This document shows, piece after piece, positions 48,791 to 57,530 of a stretch of 64,000 nt of DNA. Source of the DNA: Chitinophagales bacterium (GTDB lineage Bacteria > Bacteroidota > Bacteroidia > Chitinophagales > Saprospiraceae). The notes beneath the pieces were generated by a model, which saw only the letters and a program-made list of their open reading frames with translations, searched no databases and was not told where the DNA came from. Where the stretch lies: contig JAAFJY010000027.1 in the NCBI GenBank assembly GCA_013299105.1, positions 1 through 64,000 on the forward strand, read 5' to 3'. The stretch's first letter is position 1. Every line of letters begins with the position of its first letter. Made by a program: the position numbers and the translations under genes.

Positions 48791-50071
48791 CTATTCAAAA
48801 AACGGCACTCCAGGCACTGCGTACTTCTTCATCGCCTCCTCATTGATTTCTACCCCAACGCCAGGTTTTTCGGAGAGGGTGATGAAGCTATTGCTTACCC
48901 ATTCGCCGTCGTACTTTACGATTTCCTTGTACATCGGATCGGTGTGGAAGTAAGCTTGCCATTCCAAAATCAGGAAATTGGGCACTGAGGCACACACATG
49001 CGCCGACGCCATTGCACCCAAAAACGAAGCCACCATGTGCGGCGCGAAAGGCACATAATACAGGTTGGCGAGGTTGGCAATGCGCTGCCCTTCACCCAGG
49101 CCACCCGCTTTTTGCAAGTCGGGCATGATAATGTCCACCGCACCGATTTCAAGCAAGCGGCGGAAACCGTGGGCCAAGTAATGGTTCTCGCCAGCACAAA
49201 TGGGGGTAGTGGTTGAATCGGCGATGATTTTATAAGCCTCGGCATTTTCGGCTGGGATGGGCTCTTCCAGCCACATCAGCTTGAGTGGTTCCAGCATTTT
49301 CGCTACGGCTTGACCAGTCGGCGCATCGTAGCGGCCATGCATGTCCACACAGATGTCAACATTGGGGCCCACGGCTTCGCGGGCAGCAGCGATCTGGTCG
49401 TACATGCGCTTGTACTCGCCAGGGCTAGCGGTCCAGTTGTAGGCATCGTACTTGGCTGGGTCGTTCGCTTGGTCCAGGTCGAACTTGATGGCGTTGAAGC
49501 CCATGTTTTTGGCTTTCACAGCGGCATCGGCAAAGTCTTTGGGAGCGGGCAGGTTGCGTTGATAGAGTGCCGTATCGCAATACACCCGAATTTTGTCGCG
49601 GAATTTCCCGCCCAGCAGTTGGTAAATCGGCACGTTCAGCGCTTTGCCAGCTACGTCCCACAGTGCAGATTCGATGGCGCTTAGTACAGCAATGTACATC
49701 CCAGATTGCGCGCCTTGAAAAAATCCAGAGCGCCTAATGTCTTCAAATAAGCGGTGGACATTGAGCGGGTTTTTGCCTTTGAGGCGATTGGCAAAGTTTT
49801 TGACCAAATGATAGGTTCCAGGGATGGCATCCACGCCTTCACCGCAGCCCCAAATGTCTTGATTGGTGTAGACTTTTACAAAAAGGCTGCCCTTGACGTA
49901 GCCACATTTGATGTCGGTAATTTTCAGGTCGGCAGGTGCCGAGGGCTTGGGCGCTTTCTCGATGGCCGTTTCGTAGCTCCGACCAAAAGTAGCCAGCGGA
50001 GCAGCCGGGGCAAGGGCCGCTGCGAGGGCCGCTTTGGACAAAAATGAACGTCTGGAAGATGAGTTGGACAT
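48791..50071 (-). CDS. Enolase-superfamily sugar-acid dehydratase, exported
   Basis: A 426-residue mandelate racemase/muconate lactonising enzyme family protein with a Tat-type leader (SSSRRSFLSKAALAAALAPA). Core motifs: FNAIKFDLDQ with the Lys/Asp pair, VDICVDMHGRYD, MWLEEPIPAENAEA and CAGENHYLAHGFRRLLEIGA, supplying the metal-binding Asp/Glu/Glu, and a late PFAPH. The pattern is nearest to galactonate/gluconate-type dehydratases. An exported version is unusual compared with the cytoplasmic enzymes of Proteobacteria but common in this phylum. It lies downstream of the RraA-like gene on the same strand. Confidence 0.88.
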   Translation of the reverse strand: MSNSSSRRSFLSKAALAAALAPAAPLATFGRSYETAIEKAPKPSAPADLKITDIKCGYVKGSLFVKVYTNQDIWGCGEGVDAIPGTYHLVKNFANRLKGKNPLNVHRLFEDIRRSGFFQGAQSGMYIAVLSAIESALWDVAGKALNVPIYQLLGGKFRDKIRVYCDTALYQRNLPAPKDFADAAVKAKNMGFNAIKFDLDQANDPAKYDAYNWTASPGEYKRMYDQIAAAREAVGPNVDICVDMHGRYDAPTGQAVAKMLEPLKLMWLEEPIPAENAEAYKIIADSTTTPICAGENHYLAHGFRRLLEIGAVDIIMPDLQKAGGLGEGQRIANLANLYYVPFAPHMVASFLGAMASAHVCASVPNFLILEWQAYFHTDPMYKEIVKYDGEWVSNSFITLSEKPGVGVEINEEAMKKYAVPGVPFFE

Positions 50072-50415
50072 GGTGTTTTTGTTGTGATGATAAGTTTAGA
50101 ATCAGGTGGAGGGTTTTAGTTCTAAACTGGTGTTCTGGATTTACAAAACTAGTTGTTTCGACTTACGACTTACTAGTGACTACTTACGACTTACGAAGTA
50201 GGACACGCTGGCAAGATTTTAGATTTCTTGGGAATTCGTTTGCACGATTTAGGGTTTTTGATGGCAAAACCCAAAACAAAACACCCAAATCTAAAGTACT
50301 TTGACACCCTTTGGGTTCCTTCTTCTCAATATTTCAACCTTTCAACATTTCAACTACTTTAGCCTTTTGGTGAAACCTTGAGCTTGAGCCTTGAGATATT
50401 TTATTTGATTCCCCC
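50072..50415. other. Spacer between the RraA-like and enolase-superfamily genes
   Basis: No gene. It contains ACTTACGACTTAC units (50160-50200) and TTTCAACC/TTTCAACATTTCAAC microrepeats (50330-50356), plus GGGTTTTT/AAAACCC near 50250 that can pair. Confidence 0.5.
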
Positions 50416-51369
50416 TTACCAAGTACGCCCCTTCAGGAATTCCTGGATTTGGGCTTTGGGCACGGGCAATTTGTCCATGTGTTGGTTGAGCCAGGCTGAA
50501 AAGTCGCGCTCAATGTCATCGCTCCACTTGGTGTCAATCTGGCCAGGGGTGTATTTTTGCTCGCGCAAACGCTGGTGGCCAAACATGTCGCGCAAGCGCA
50601 CGATCTCGGAGGTTTTGACCACTTTTTCCAACAAGTGAGGCGGAATGAACATGACCCCGCCATCGCGGCCCAAAACCACATCGCCTGGCATGACCGTAGC
50701 TTTGCCGATGCGGGTAGGCTGATTGATGGCCACAAGGGTGGTATTCAATTGCCCGTCTGGGTTGTTGAGGTGGTGCGAAGGGTGATAGGAGCGGAAAAAT
50801 GAAGTAAAGGAGCCGATTTCTCTCAGGCCGTTGATGTCTCGAATGGCCCCATTGTACACGATGCCGTTGCCGCTTTTGGCAAAAATCGAGTTGCCGAGGT
50901 TGTCGCCTACTGTCGGGCCGTCTTCATGGGCTCCAAACTGGTCGACTACGTACACATCTCCCTTCACCAGCATGTCGATGGGCCAGGAGTTTTGGGATTT
51001 TATCCGCCCGTCCTTTTTATGGCCTTTGTCGTCGATGACCCGGTGAATGTCAGGGCGGCCAGGCATAAAGGTGGCAGTCAGGGCACGACCTACCAATACG
51101 CTATCTGGGTTGATGCATTGCCAGCCATCGTCGTATTGGAACTTGTAATTTTCATTGCGGAGCACGGCCCAGGCTTCTTCGTGGGTCACCTGTTTCAAGC
51201 GTTTCAAGAGCTCATCTGACACCTTGGGGCGGCCATCCGGGAAGCGTTCGCCTTTCCATTCGGGGGTCAGAAAAATCAGTTCTTCTTTGGAGATTTGCTG
51301 GCTATGCAGCGAAGGCAGACCCAAACCCCAAGCGGTGAGGGCCAGTGCAAAAAACCTGGCGATGGACAT
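50416..51369 (-). CDS. RraA-family protein, exported
   Basis: A 317-residue protein with a signal peptide (FFALALTAWGLGLPSLHSQQ). The RraA/HMG-aldolase fold is recognised by GPTVGDNLGNSIFAKSGNGI, IRDINGLREIG and PGDVVLGRDGGVMFIPPHL. Family members cleave 4-hydroxy-4-methyl-2-oxoglutarate or oxaloacetate with a divalent metal; RraA itself inhibits RNase E. An exported enzyme with extra N- and C-terminal parts argues for the aldolase/decarboxylase side. It is upstream of the enolase-superfamily gene, possibly in one sugar-acid pathway. Confidence 0.85.
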   Translation of the reverse strand: MSIARFFALALTAWGLGLPSLHSQQISKEELIFLTPEWKGERFPDGRPKVSDELLKRLKQVTHEEAWAVLRNENYKFQYDDGWQCINPDSVLVGRALTATFMPGRPDIHRVIDDKGHKKDGRIKSQNSWPIDMLVKGDVYVVDQFGAHEDGPTVGDNLGNSIFAKSGNGIVYNGAIRDINGLREIGSFTSFFRSYHPSHHLNNPDGQLNTTLVAINQPTRIGKATVMPGDVVLGRDGGVMFIPPHLLEKVVKTSEIVRLRDMFGHQRLREQKYTPGQIDTKWSDDIERDFSAWLNQHMDKLPVPKAQIQEFLKGRTW

Positions 51370-51689
51370 GATGCAGTTTGTTTATTTGTAAAAGTTTAGG
51401 TCAGTGGTTTCGAGGTAAAAAAGATGACACTTTTTTCGTCAGTCGAGCCTTCTTTTTTTTGATGATGCTTGGGCATCGCCAAAAAAAAAGAGGCGAAGAA
51501 TCACGGAAAAATGGCCTTTTTTAACCGAAATGGGAGCGACGTAAACTTTTACGTAGTATTTCAATACAGAGCTGTACTAAGGTAATATTTTTGTGAGGCA
51601 AGGTGAGCTTAAGCGCGTAATTTTTTCACTTTCAGCACCGAATGGTAGTTAAAAATAGACGAAGGGTAATTTTTTAGCGGTATTAGGAA

Positions 51690-51836
51690 GCCGTGTCACG
51701 CCTTGGCGTGAAAGCGGGCCAATTCTCTAATTCTTTAAAATTCTGGTCTGGGTCAACATCACGCAAGCAATTCTGCAATTCTATAATTCTGTGAATTCTG
51801 GTTCAGACTAAAAGTGGTTCAGACAAAAAAGCCTCA
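51690..51836 (+). repeat. ~140-bp dispersed repeat, copy 1
   Basis: It starts GCCGTGTCACGCCTTGGCG, with an internal TCACGCC/GGCGTGA hairpin, then a GGTCAACATCACGCAAGCA-like middle, and ends with AATTCTG units and GGTTCAGAC. The same order appears in reverse complement at 63424-63560. Fragments of its AATTCTG end lie at 31235-31259 and 59850-59878. Confidence 0.75.
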
Positions 51837-51891
51837 TTTGAGCGTTGAAACCGCCTTCTTTAAACTTTTACCTTCCTATACGATTTGTTGC

Positions 51892-51899
51892 TAATTTTG
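51892..51899 (+). promoter_or_regulatory. -7 box TAATTTTG of the nucleoside-hydrolase/esterase operon
   Basis: An exact TAnnTTTG match 20 nt before the ATG at 51920, with a CTTTTA stretch about 22 nt further upstream as a possible weak -33. Confidence 0.5.
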
Positions 51900-51919
51900 T
51901 TGAAAAGATCGCAACAACC

Positions 51920-52915
51920 ATGAAACAATTACTCCTCGCAAGCCTGCTGTTGTTAGGCAGCTCATTTTTTGTTTTTGGGCAAAAAAACTCCACCGCTGTC
52001 AACCTGATTTTTGACTCTGACATTGGCCCCGATTACGACGATGTAGGCGCGATGGCCCTCATGCACGCCCTGGCCGACAGTGGTCAGGTAAAAATTCTGG
52101 CTACTATTGCTTGCAACCAATCCAAGTATATTGCAGGAGTAATGGATGTCATCAACACCTACTTCAAGCGACCAAACATTCCAGTAGGCGTAGTGCACAC
52201 CAAGGCGGTCAACATGGTTTCTTGGCAAAAGTGGGATTCCGTCTTAGTGGCCAAATACCCTTCTCGCATCAAATCCAATGCCCAGGCTGAAAATGCCCTC
52301 ACCTTGTATCGCCGCATCCTGGCCCAACAACCCGATGCCAGCGTGACCATCACTACCGTTGGTTTTTTGAGCAACCTGGCCGATTTACTGCAATCCAAGC
52401 CTGATAAAATTTCGCCCCTCAGCGGCTTGGACCTGGTCAAACGCAAGGTCATTCGCTTGGTCACGATGGGTGGGCGTTTTCCCAATGGCAGTGAATACAA
52501 TATCCAATGCGACCCCATTTCGGCCAAGTATGTATTCGAAAACTGGCCTACCGAAGTCATTTTCAGCGGCTGGGAAATTGGCAACCCCATCCATACGGGT
52601 CTGCCTTTGATCCAGAACGAAAGCATCAAAAACTCACCCGTGAAAGAAGCTTTTGCCATCTCCATCCCCAAGGCCAAAGAAGATGCTGGGGGCCGCATGA
52701 GCTGGGATGAAACCGCAGTTTTGGTGGCTATCCAGGGCATCCGCAATTATTTTGAGGTGGTGGAAGGCCGTTTCATTTGCCGCGAATGGGGCAGCAATCA
52801 ATGGGACTCCAAGGGCAAAGGCCATTTTTACCTGGTCCAGAAAATGCCCATCCCCGAAATGGAAAAAGTGCTGAACACCCTGATGATGCACCAACCCCAA
52901 ACCCTTAAGAAGTGA
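51920..52915 (+). CDS. Nucleoside hydrolase-like protein, exported
   Basis: A 331-residue protein with a signal peptide (LLLASLLLLGSSFFVFGQ). The ribohydrolase signature is NLIFDSDIGPDYDDVGAMAL, the D-x-D-x-x-x-D-D calcium site. TTVGFLSNLADLLQ and a late His/Glu region (FSGWEIGNPIHTG) follow the family. Such enzymes cleave the N-glycosidic bond of nucleosides; secreted members with this reduced pattern may act on other glycosides. It overlaps the esterase gene after it by one base (TGATG), so the two are coupled. Confidence 0.85.
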   Translation: MKQLLLASLLLLGSSFFVFGQKNSTAVNLIFDSDIGPDYDDVGAMALMHALADSGQVKILATIACNQSKYIAGVMDVINTYFKRPNIPVGVVHTKAVNMVSWQKWDSVLVAKYPSRIKSNAQAENALTLYRRILAQQPDASVTITTVGFLSNLADLLQSKPDKISPLSGLDLVKRKVIRLVTMGGRFPNGSEYNIQCDPISAKYVFENWPTEVIFSGWEIGNPIHTGLPLIQNESIKNSPVKEAFAISIPKAKEDAGGRMSWDETAVLVAIQGIRNYFEVVEGRFICREWGSNQWDSKGKGHFYLVQKMPIPEMEKVLNTLMMHQPQTLKK

Positions 52916-54117
52916 TGAAAACCAAGTCTCTTTTCTGCCTTTTTCTACTGGTTTTGGCGGTAAAAACCAAGGCTCAATCCACGCTGCCCGATGTATTCAA
53001 AAGCCAACCGGGGCTGGTCGTAGACAGCAAGAAAACCTGGTTTGCTCAGCGCAGGCCAGAAATCATCGACTTGTTTACCCAGGAGGTGTATGGAAAAATT
53101 CCGGACACCAAGCTTTTTTCCTGGACTTACGAGAGTCTGGAAAAAGAAACTGCGGTGCTAGACGGCCAAGCCTATCGCCAACAAGTGCGCATGATTCTCA
53201 AAAATGCCCAAGGAAAAAAAATGCCAGTGGACATCATGTGCTATTACCCGGTTTCGGCCAAAAATAAAGCCGTGCCTTTCTTTGTCTTCCTGAACTACGG
53301 CAACCACACCTTATCGAGCGACAGCACGATTCAACTTTCAATTAGCTCCAACTATGAAATCGAGTTGGAGCGCAATGCCTATGGCCGCCGTTTTCCCATC
53401 GCAGACATCATCAAAGGCGGCTGTGGGGTGATTACAGCCTGTTACGACGACTTTGTACACGATTCGAATTCAAAATTTCGCAGCATCATCCAGGATTTTT
53501 ACCAAATGGACCCCGACTTGAGCAGTGCGATTTCCATTTGGACCTGGGGGCATAGCCGCTTGCTCGATTTTGCCCTGACCCAAAAAAAATTTGACCCCAA
53601 AAAAGCCGGGGTACTGGGGCATTCGCGCCTGGGCAAAACCGCCCTTTGGACCGCCGTCAACGACGAGCGTTTTCAATACGCATTTGTCAATGAATCGGGC
53701 AACAATGGGGTGAAACTGCACCACCATTTCACGACTAAGGCTGAAAACATCCGCCAGATGAATGCCGTTTTCCCACATTGGTCGTGCAAAAATTTCAAAA
53801 AGTACGACGGGCAAGACAGCCTGAGAACCATTCCTTTTGACCAACATTGGATCATGGCCTGCATAGCTCCACGCAAATTGTGCCTGGGCGATGCCAGCGA
53901 GGACCTCTGGGCCGATCCTGAGGGCAGCTATCTGGCCTTGCTGGAAGCAGAGAAAGTGTATCGGTTTTTGGGCAAAAAATCTCAACTGCCCACCCAAATG
54001 CCAAAGGTCTCAGAAGCTTGGTCAACTGGCTATTTAGGCTACCACCTCCGAGCTGGTCAACACGACCTGGCCCCAGAGGATTGGTTGAATTACGTCCACT
54101 ATCTCAAATCTTATTGA
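52915..54117 (+). CDS. CE15-like (glucuronoyl esterase-type) alpha/beta hydrolase, exported
   Basis: A 400-residue exported protein (signal LFCLFLLVLAVKTKAQ). The nucleophile elbow is GVLGHSRLGKTALWTAVNDE, followed by FVNESGNNGV, FDQHWIMACIAPRKL and finally GYHLRAGQHDLAPEDW with the catalytic His. This arrangement matches bacterial carbohydrate esterase family 15, which splits ester links between lignin alcohols and glucuronic acid of xylan; other substrates are possible. The ATG at 52915 overlaps the stop of the preceding gene. Confidence 0.85.
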   Translation: MKTKSLFCLFLLVLAVKTKAQSTLPDVFKSQPGLVVDSKKTWFAQRRPEIIDLFTQEVYGKIPDTKLFSWTYESLEKETAVLDGQAYRQQVRMILKNAQGKKMPVDIMCYYPVSAKNKAVPFFVFLNYGNHTLSSDSTIQLSISSNYEIELERNAYGRRFPIADIIKGGCGVITACYDDFVHDSNSKFRSIIQDFYQMDPDLSSAISIWTWGHSRLLDFALTQKKFDPKKAGVLGHSRLGKTALWTAVNDERFQYAFVNESGNNGVKLHHHFTTKAENIRQMNAVFPHWSCKNFKKYDGQDSLRTIPFDQHWIMACIAPRKLCLGDASEDLWADPEGSYLALLEAEKVYRFLGKKSQLPTQMPKVSEAWSTGYLGYHLRAGQHDLAPEDWLNYVHYLKSY

Positions 54118-54258
54118 GCATTTTTGCACTAAACCTCAAATCGTCAAAGCTGTTTTTTCGGCCTTGACGATTTTTTTTGCCCCAACTCAAACTATTTTTC
54201 CAAGCCCAGCATCAATTCAATGAACTAACTTTACACAGCACTACTCGCACCACGCTTC

Positions 54259-54828
54259 ATGGATCGGCAAACGGAAATATTGCTTCACCTGGCCCGGCAG
54301 GGCGACCAAAAATCGCTAGACAGCCTTTTTCGGCTCTGGTACCAACGGGCCTACCAGATGGCCATGCGCTACGTTGCCGACGAGCACATGGCGCGGGAAG
54401 CTGTACAGCACACCTTCATCGCCGTGCAACAACACCTTGATCAGTTGCAGCAGCCCGAAAAATTTGTAGGCTGGCTCTACCGCACAGTGATCAATAGTTG
54501 CCGCATGGAGGGGCGCAAAAAACAGCGTTCGCGTTTGACCGAGTTTCGACTGGATGCCCGACAAGAGCCCTTGGCCCAAAACCCCGATCGCAACCTTCAA
54601 TTAGAACAACGCAACCGCCTGTTGATGGACGCGGTGTATCAATTGCCCGAAGACCAGCGCACGGTGGTCATGCTGAAAGAATTGGACGGCTTGAAGTTTC
54701 GGGAAATTGCCGATTTGCTGCAAATTCCCGAAAACACCGCCAAATCGCGCTTGTACGTGGGCCTAAAAGCCCTGAAACAAATTTTAGTAGAACAACGCCT
54801 CACCAAAGAGATGTACTATGAAGAATGA
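54259..54828 (+). CDS. ECF-type RNA polymerase sigma factor
   Basis: A 189-residue sigma factor: region 2 with YQRAYQMAMRYVADEHMARE and FVGWLYRTVINSCRMEGRKK, region 4 with QLPEDQRTVVMLKELDGLKF and REIADLLQIPENTAKSRLYV. It is distinct from the sigma factor at 22924. It overlaps the anti-sigma gene by 11 nt. A TAACTTTA box, one base off the consensus, lies near 54226. Confidence 0.92.
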   Translation: MDRQTEILLHLARQGDQKSLDSLFRLWYQRAYQMAMRYVADEHMAREAVQHTFIAVQQHLDQLQQPEKFVGWLYRTVINSCRMEGRKKQRSRLTEFRLDARQEPLAQNPDRNLQLEQRNRLLMDAVYQLPEDQRTVVMLKELDGLKFREIADLLQIPENTAKSRLYVGLKALKQILVEQRLTKEMYYEE

Positions 54829-55666
54829 ATTGGATATCGCCAAACTAATGGACCAACTCTACGGCGAAGGTGACGCCGAAGGCCAGGGCGAACAGGCTTT
54901 CTTGGCCGAAAATCCTGAGCTGGCCGATGAACTGGCCGAGTTGAAGGGCTTGAGGGAGGAGCTGTATTCCTTTCACGAAATGGATTTGCCTGCGGCACCC
55001 GTTTTTCCCTTGGCTGCTGCGGCCTCAGCGCCTAAATTAAAAGTACTGCGCTGGCCCATGCGCATTGCGGCCGCAGTAGCTCTTTTGCTGCTGGGCTTTT
55101 TGCTCGGCAACAAAGTGCAAGTACGCATGGACGATGGGGAACTGGCCTTTAGCCTGGGCTCCAAGCCCAAGCAAGTGCAAGCTATCAGCCCAGAGTCAGT
55201 TTTAGCCGTAAACAGCAAGCTCAGTTCTGCTGATACCCAGTCCATCCAACTCTTGGTTCGAGAAGAACTGGCCTTGTACCACCAGTTGATGGAAAAAACC
55301 ATCACCCAAGCCCAGTATAACCTGCGCCATGACAACCAGGAACGCCTGAAATCCTTGCAAAACGAGTTTCAGCAAGAGTTGATGGCCATGAATACCACCC
55401 AGCGCCGCGAATTGGAAGCCATTTTGGCCAAAAACCAGGAAGCAAGCCTGGTAAGCCTGGTGCGCAACCTCGAAGAAGTACAAACCCAAAACCAGGGCAA
55501 GCTCAAATGGATCATCCAGCAGGGTTTTGTTGACTGGAATGTGCGCCGAGAGGCCGACCTGGAGCGCATCCGCGAAGAATTCAACCGGGTGTATACCGAG
55601 GTGAGTTTTCAAAAAACCGAACAAGACAAACTCAATCGCGCCATCATCCAGCGGGTTGACAATTGA
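54818..55666 (+). CDS. Anti-sigma factor-like membrane protein
   Basis: The 282-residue protein has an acidic N-terminal part (KNELDIAKLMDQLYGEGDAE), one transmembrane helix at about 84-101 (AAAVALLLLGFLLG), and a periplasmic half that is strongly helical and Gln/Glu-rich (about 140-280), probably a coiled coil. No zinc-binding His/Cys motif is present. It would tether the ECF sigma encoded just before it. The third gene of the operon starts 23 nt later and may supply or sense the signal. Confidence 0.78.
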   Translation: MKNELDIAKLMDQLYGEGDAEGQGEQAFLAENPELADELAELKGLREELYSFHEMDLPAAPVFPLAAAASAPKLKVLRWPMRIAAAVALLLLGFLLGNKVQVRMDDGELAFSLGSKPKQVQAISPESVLAVNSKLSSADTQSIQLLVREELALYHQLMEKTITQAQYNLRHDNQERLKSLQNEFQQELMAMNTTQRRELEAILAKNQEASLVSLVRNLEEVQTQNQGKLKWIIQQGFVDWNVRREADLERIREEFNRVYTEVSFQKTEQDKLNRAIIQRVDN

Positions 55667-55689
55667 CACATCATTTAAAATTTAAAGCC

Positions 55690-57048
55690 ATGAAAATCAC
55701 ACGACTGCTCTTCATATTGGCGGGCTTTTGGCTACTCGAACCCGCATTTGGTCAGCAAAACAGGGCCTACAGCCTGGCCACCGTACAAGGTTTTGGTACG
55801 AGTGGCAGCACTTACACCTTTGGCTCAAATACGCCGATGGACCGCGAAATGAGCGTGATCTGCGGGATTTTGGAAAAACTGATCCAGCAGGAATTCAACA
55901 ACGGGGATACTGCCGTCAATATCCGCAAAATTGAAGGAGCGCTGGTCCCCGGAAGTGGGGTCCTGCTGACGGTTGCGCACCGCCAGCCTTTTCAGCACCT
56001 TAGGCACAACAACTTACTTGGCGCTTATGGCTTGACAACAACAGGCAGTGCTGCCAAAAGCAAACCAAGTGCTGCTTCGCCTTGCAACGATTGCCCACCA
56101 CCAGCGCAAGACCCTTGTGCCGATTGCCCTGCTACTGTCAATACAGCTAGACTAGTGCAAGGACAATATGCCACTGTGCTCACCGCAGATGGGTTTCCAG
56201 CCGCGATTAATCGTTGGGGTGTGCCAGTAGCAGACCGAAAAACCGCCTTGCGCCGCCAAGACAGCACCTTCAGCAGCAAAATTCCTCGCCTAAAGCGCGT
56301 GATGGAGCGTTTTTTCAGCGAATATGGCGTGTTGTTCACCCAAGTGAAGCCCCAGGAAAAAATCTGGGTGAACTGGACTTACGGTGAAGACAGCTGGTAC
56401 AGCAATGCCCAGGATGCAGAATGCTCCCTGGTGGGCAGCATCAGCAAGCAGGATGCCCTGGCCTTGGGCGCTGGTAAAGCAAGCCCTGCTGAATTGGCCA
56501 AAAAAGTGAGCTACCACCAAACCCACTGCCAAGAAGAACCCCGCGACCAGGAATTGGAAGTATTCGGGGCCATTCTTGAGCGCCTCTATGGCCAAGGTAG
56601 CGAGGGCAGCCTGATCAATCGTGGACGCATCACTTATAAGCGGATCAATGGCTATGGCGTTCGTTTTGAAATGGGAACCCTGACTTTGCCCCAATATTTC
56701 AATGACATGTATTTCCCCAACGAAAAAGACCGTGCCCAATACCAGGCAGACTACAAAAAAGGCTTAGAGTTATTTGAAAAAGGGTTCACTTCAAGTCTTT
56801 TGGATTACAGCCGTGTGCTGCGCAGCCTGCAATCGGGCGAACTTTTGCAAATTTCATACGAAGTGAACGCTGGTTTTGACGAAAACAACCGCACCCTGAA
56901 GCGCGAAGTGATTTATACGGTTCCTCAAAACCTACTGGCCGATTTTGACTCGGGTAAAATCACCAAGGATCAAGCACTACAAGCCATCAAAAAAGAAGAA
57001 AAACTCAGCGGTCGCATGCCCGCCTTTCTGAACTTCTCTGGTAAGTAG
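55690..57048 (+). CDS. Exported protein of unknown function in the sigma operon
   Basis: A 452-residue protein with a signal peptide (LLFILAGFWLLEPAFGQ). A short cysteine stretch (CNDCPPPAQDPCADC, about 135-150) follows an N-terminal domain. The rest is mixed and soluble, with a repeated theme of FGAILERLYGQGSEG resembling VICGILEKLIQQEFNNGD near the start, so two related domains are possible. I do not recognise the family. Being the third gene of a sigma/anti-sigma operon, it may be the envelope stress or signal component. Confidence 0.6.
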   Translation: MKITRLLFILAGFWLLEPAFGQQNRAYSLATVQGFGTSGSTYTFGSNTPMDREMSVICGILEKLIQQEFNNGDTAVNIRKIEGALVPGSGVLLTVAHRQPFQHLRHNNLLGAYGLTTTGSAAKSKPSAASPCNDCPPPAQDPCADCPATVNTARLVQGQYATVLTADGFPAAINRWGVPVADRKTALRRQDSTFSSKIPRLKRVMERFFSEYGVLFTQVKPQEKIWVNWTYGEDSWYSNAQDAECSLVGSISKQDALALGAGKASPAELAKKVSYHQTHCQEEPRDQELEVFGAILERLYGQGSEGSLINRGRITYKRINGYGVRFEMGTLTLPQYFNDMYFPNEKDRAQYQADYKKGLELFEKGFTSSLLDYSRVLRSLQSGELLQISYEVNAGFDENNRTLKREVIYTVPQNLLADFDSGKITKDQALQAIKKEEKLSGRMPAFLNFSGK

Positions 57049-57114
57049 TCTCTTCAACATTTCAACCCTAAACCCTTCAACTAAATAGACATTTGTATTT
57101 CCTGATAATATCGT

Positions 57115-57152
57115 CCAGTGGCCCTTGCGTGATTGCGGGGCCACTGGCTTTT
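57115..57152 (+). terminator. Intrinsic terminator of the second sigma operon
   Basis: CCAGTGGCCC (57115-57124) pairs perfectly with GGGCCACTGG (57138-57147) around 13 nt, followed by CTTTT. Confidence 0.8.
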
Positions 57153-57363
57153 GAGAGGGGGAGCTCCGTGGAAGGGTCAGGCTTACGTTTACCAACCTTT
57201 TGAAGTTTAGCAAACGCAACGTGAATTCTGAGTAGAAGAGTTTGTTTTTCAGTGATTTACTCCGAAAAACAAGCAAAGATTGATCAATTTTAAATTTCAA
57301 AAAACTCAAACCGTGCAAACGAGACCTAAAAACACGACAAATTTCTCTATCGGGCCCCTAGAT

Positions 57364-57402
57364 CGTATGTCGTAAGTTGTATGTCGTTTATCGTATGTCA
57401 AA
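57364..57402. repeat. GTATGTCGT-type microrepeats
   Basis: Three related units (CGTATGTCGTAAG, TTGTATGTCGTTTA, TCGTATGTCAAA) stand in tandem. Similar TCGTAAGT-type units occur in reverse complement around 50160-50200. Confidence 0.6.
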
Positions 57403-57518
57403 GAAACATGCCGAACAAACCAGAGCCTACATTAAACGCAACCCGGATCCTTCCCAAAATAGCAAAATACTTTAGTTTGACCACTTCGGCGTTCCGCGAT
57501 TCATTCCGCGTTTTTCCC

Positions 57519-57526
57519 TACCTTTG
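57519..57526 (+). promoter_or_regulatory. -7 box TACCTTTG before the glycosyltransferase
   Basis: An exact TAnnTTTG match ending 4 nt before the ATG at 57531, pointing to a leaderless message if it is the real promoter. Confidence 0.4.
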
Positions 57527-57530
57527 TCCC

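Larger units (their letters stand above)
51370..51919. other. Spacer with repeat copy and nucleoside-hydrolase promoter
   Basis: No gene. It contains a stem near 51450-51492 (GATGC/GCATC flanked by T- and A-runs), the repeat at 51690-51836, and the TAATTTTG box at 51892-51899. Confidence 0.55.
57049..57530. other. Spacer between sigma operon and glycosyltransferase
   Basis: No gene. It contains TTCAACATTTCAACCCT microrepeats (57052-57082), the terminator at 57115-57152 and GTATGTCGT-type units at 57364-57402. The open frame that runs into the glycosyltransferase from 57381 is not supported as coding before 57531. Confidence 0.55.
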
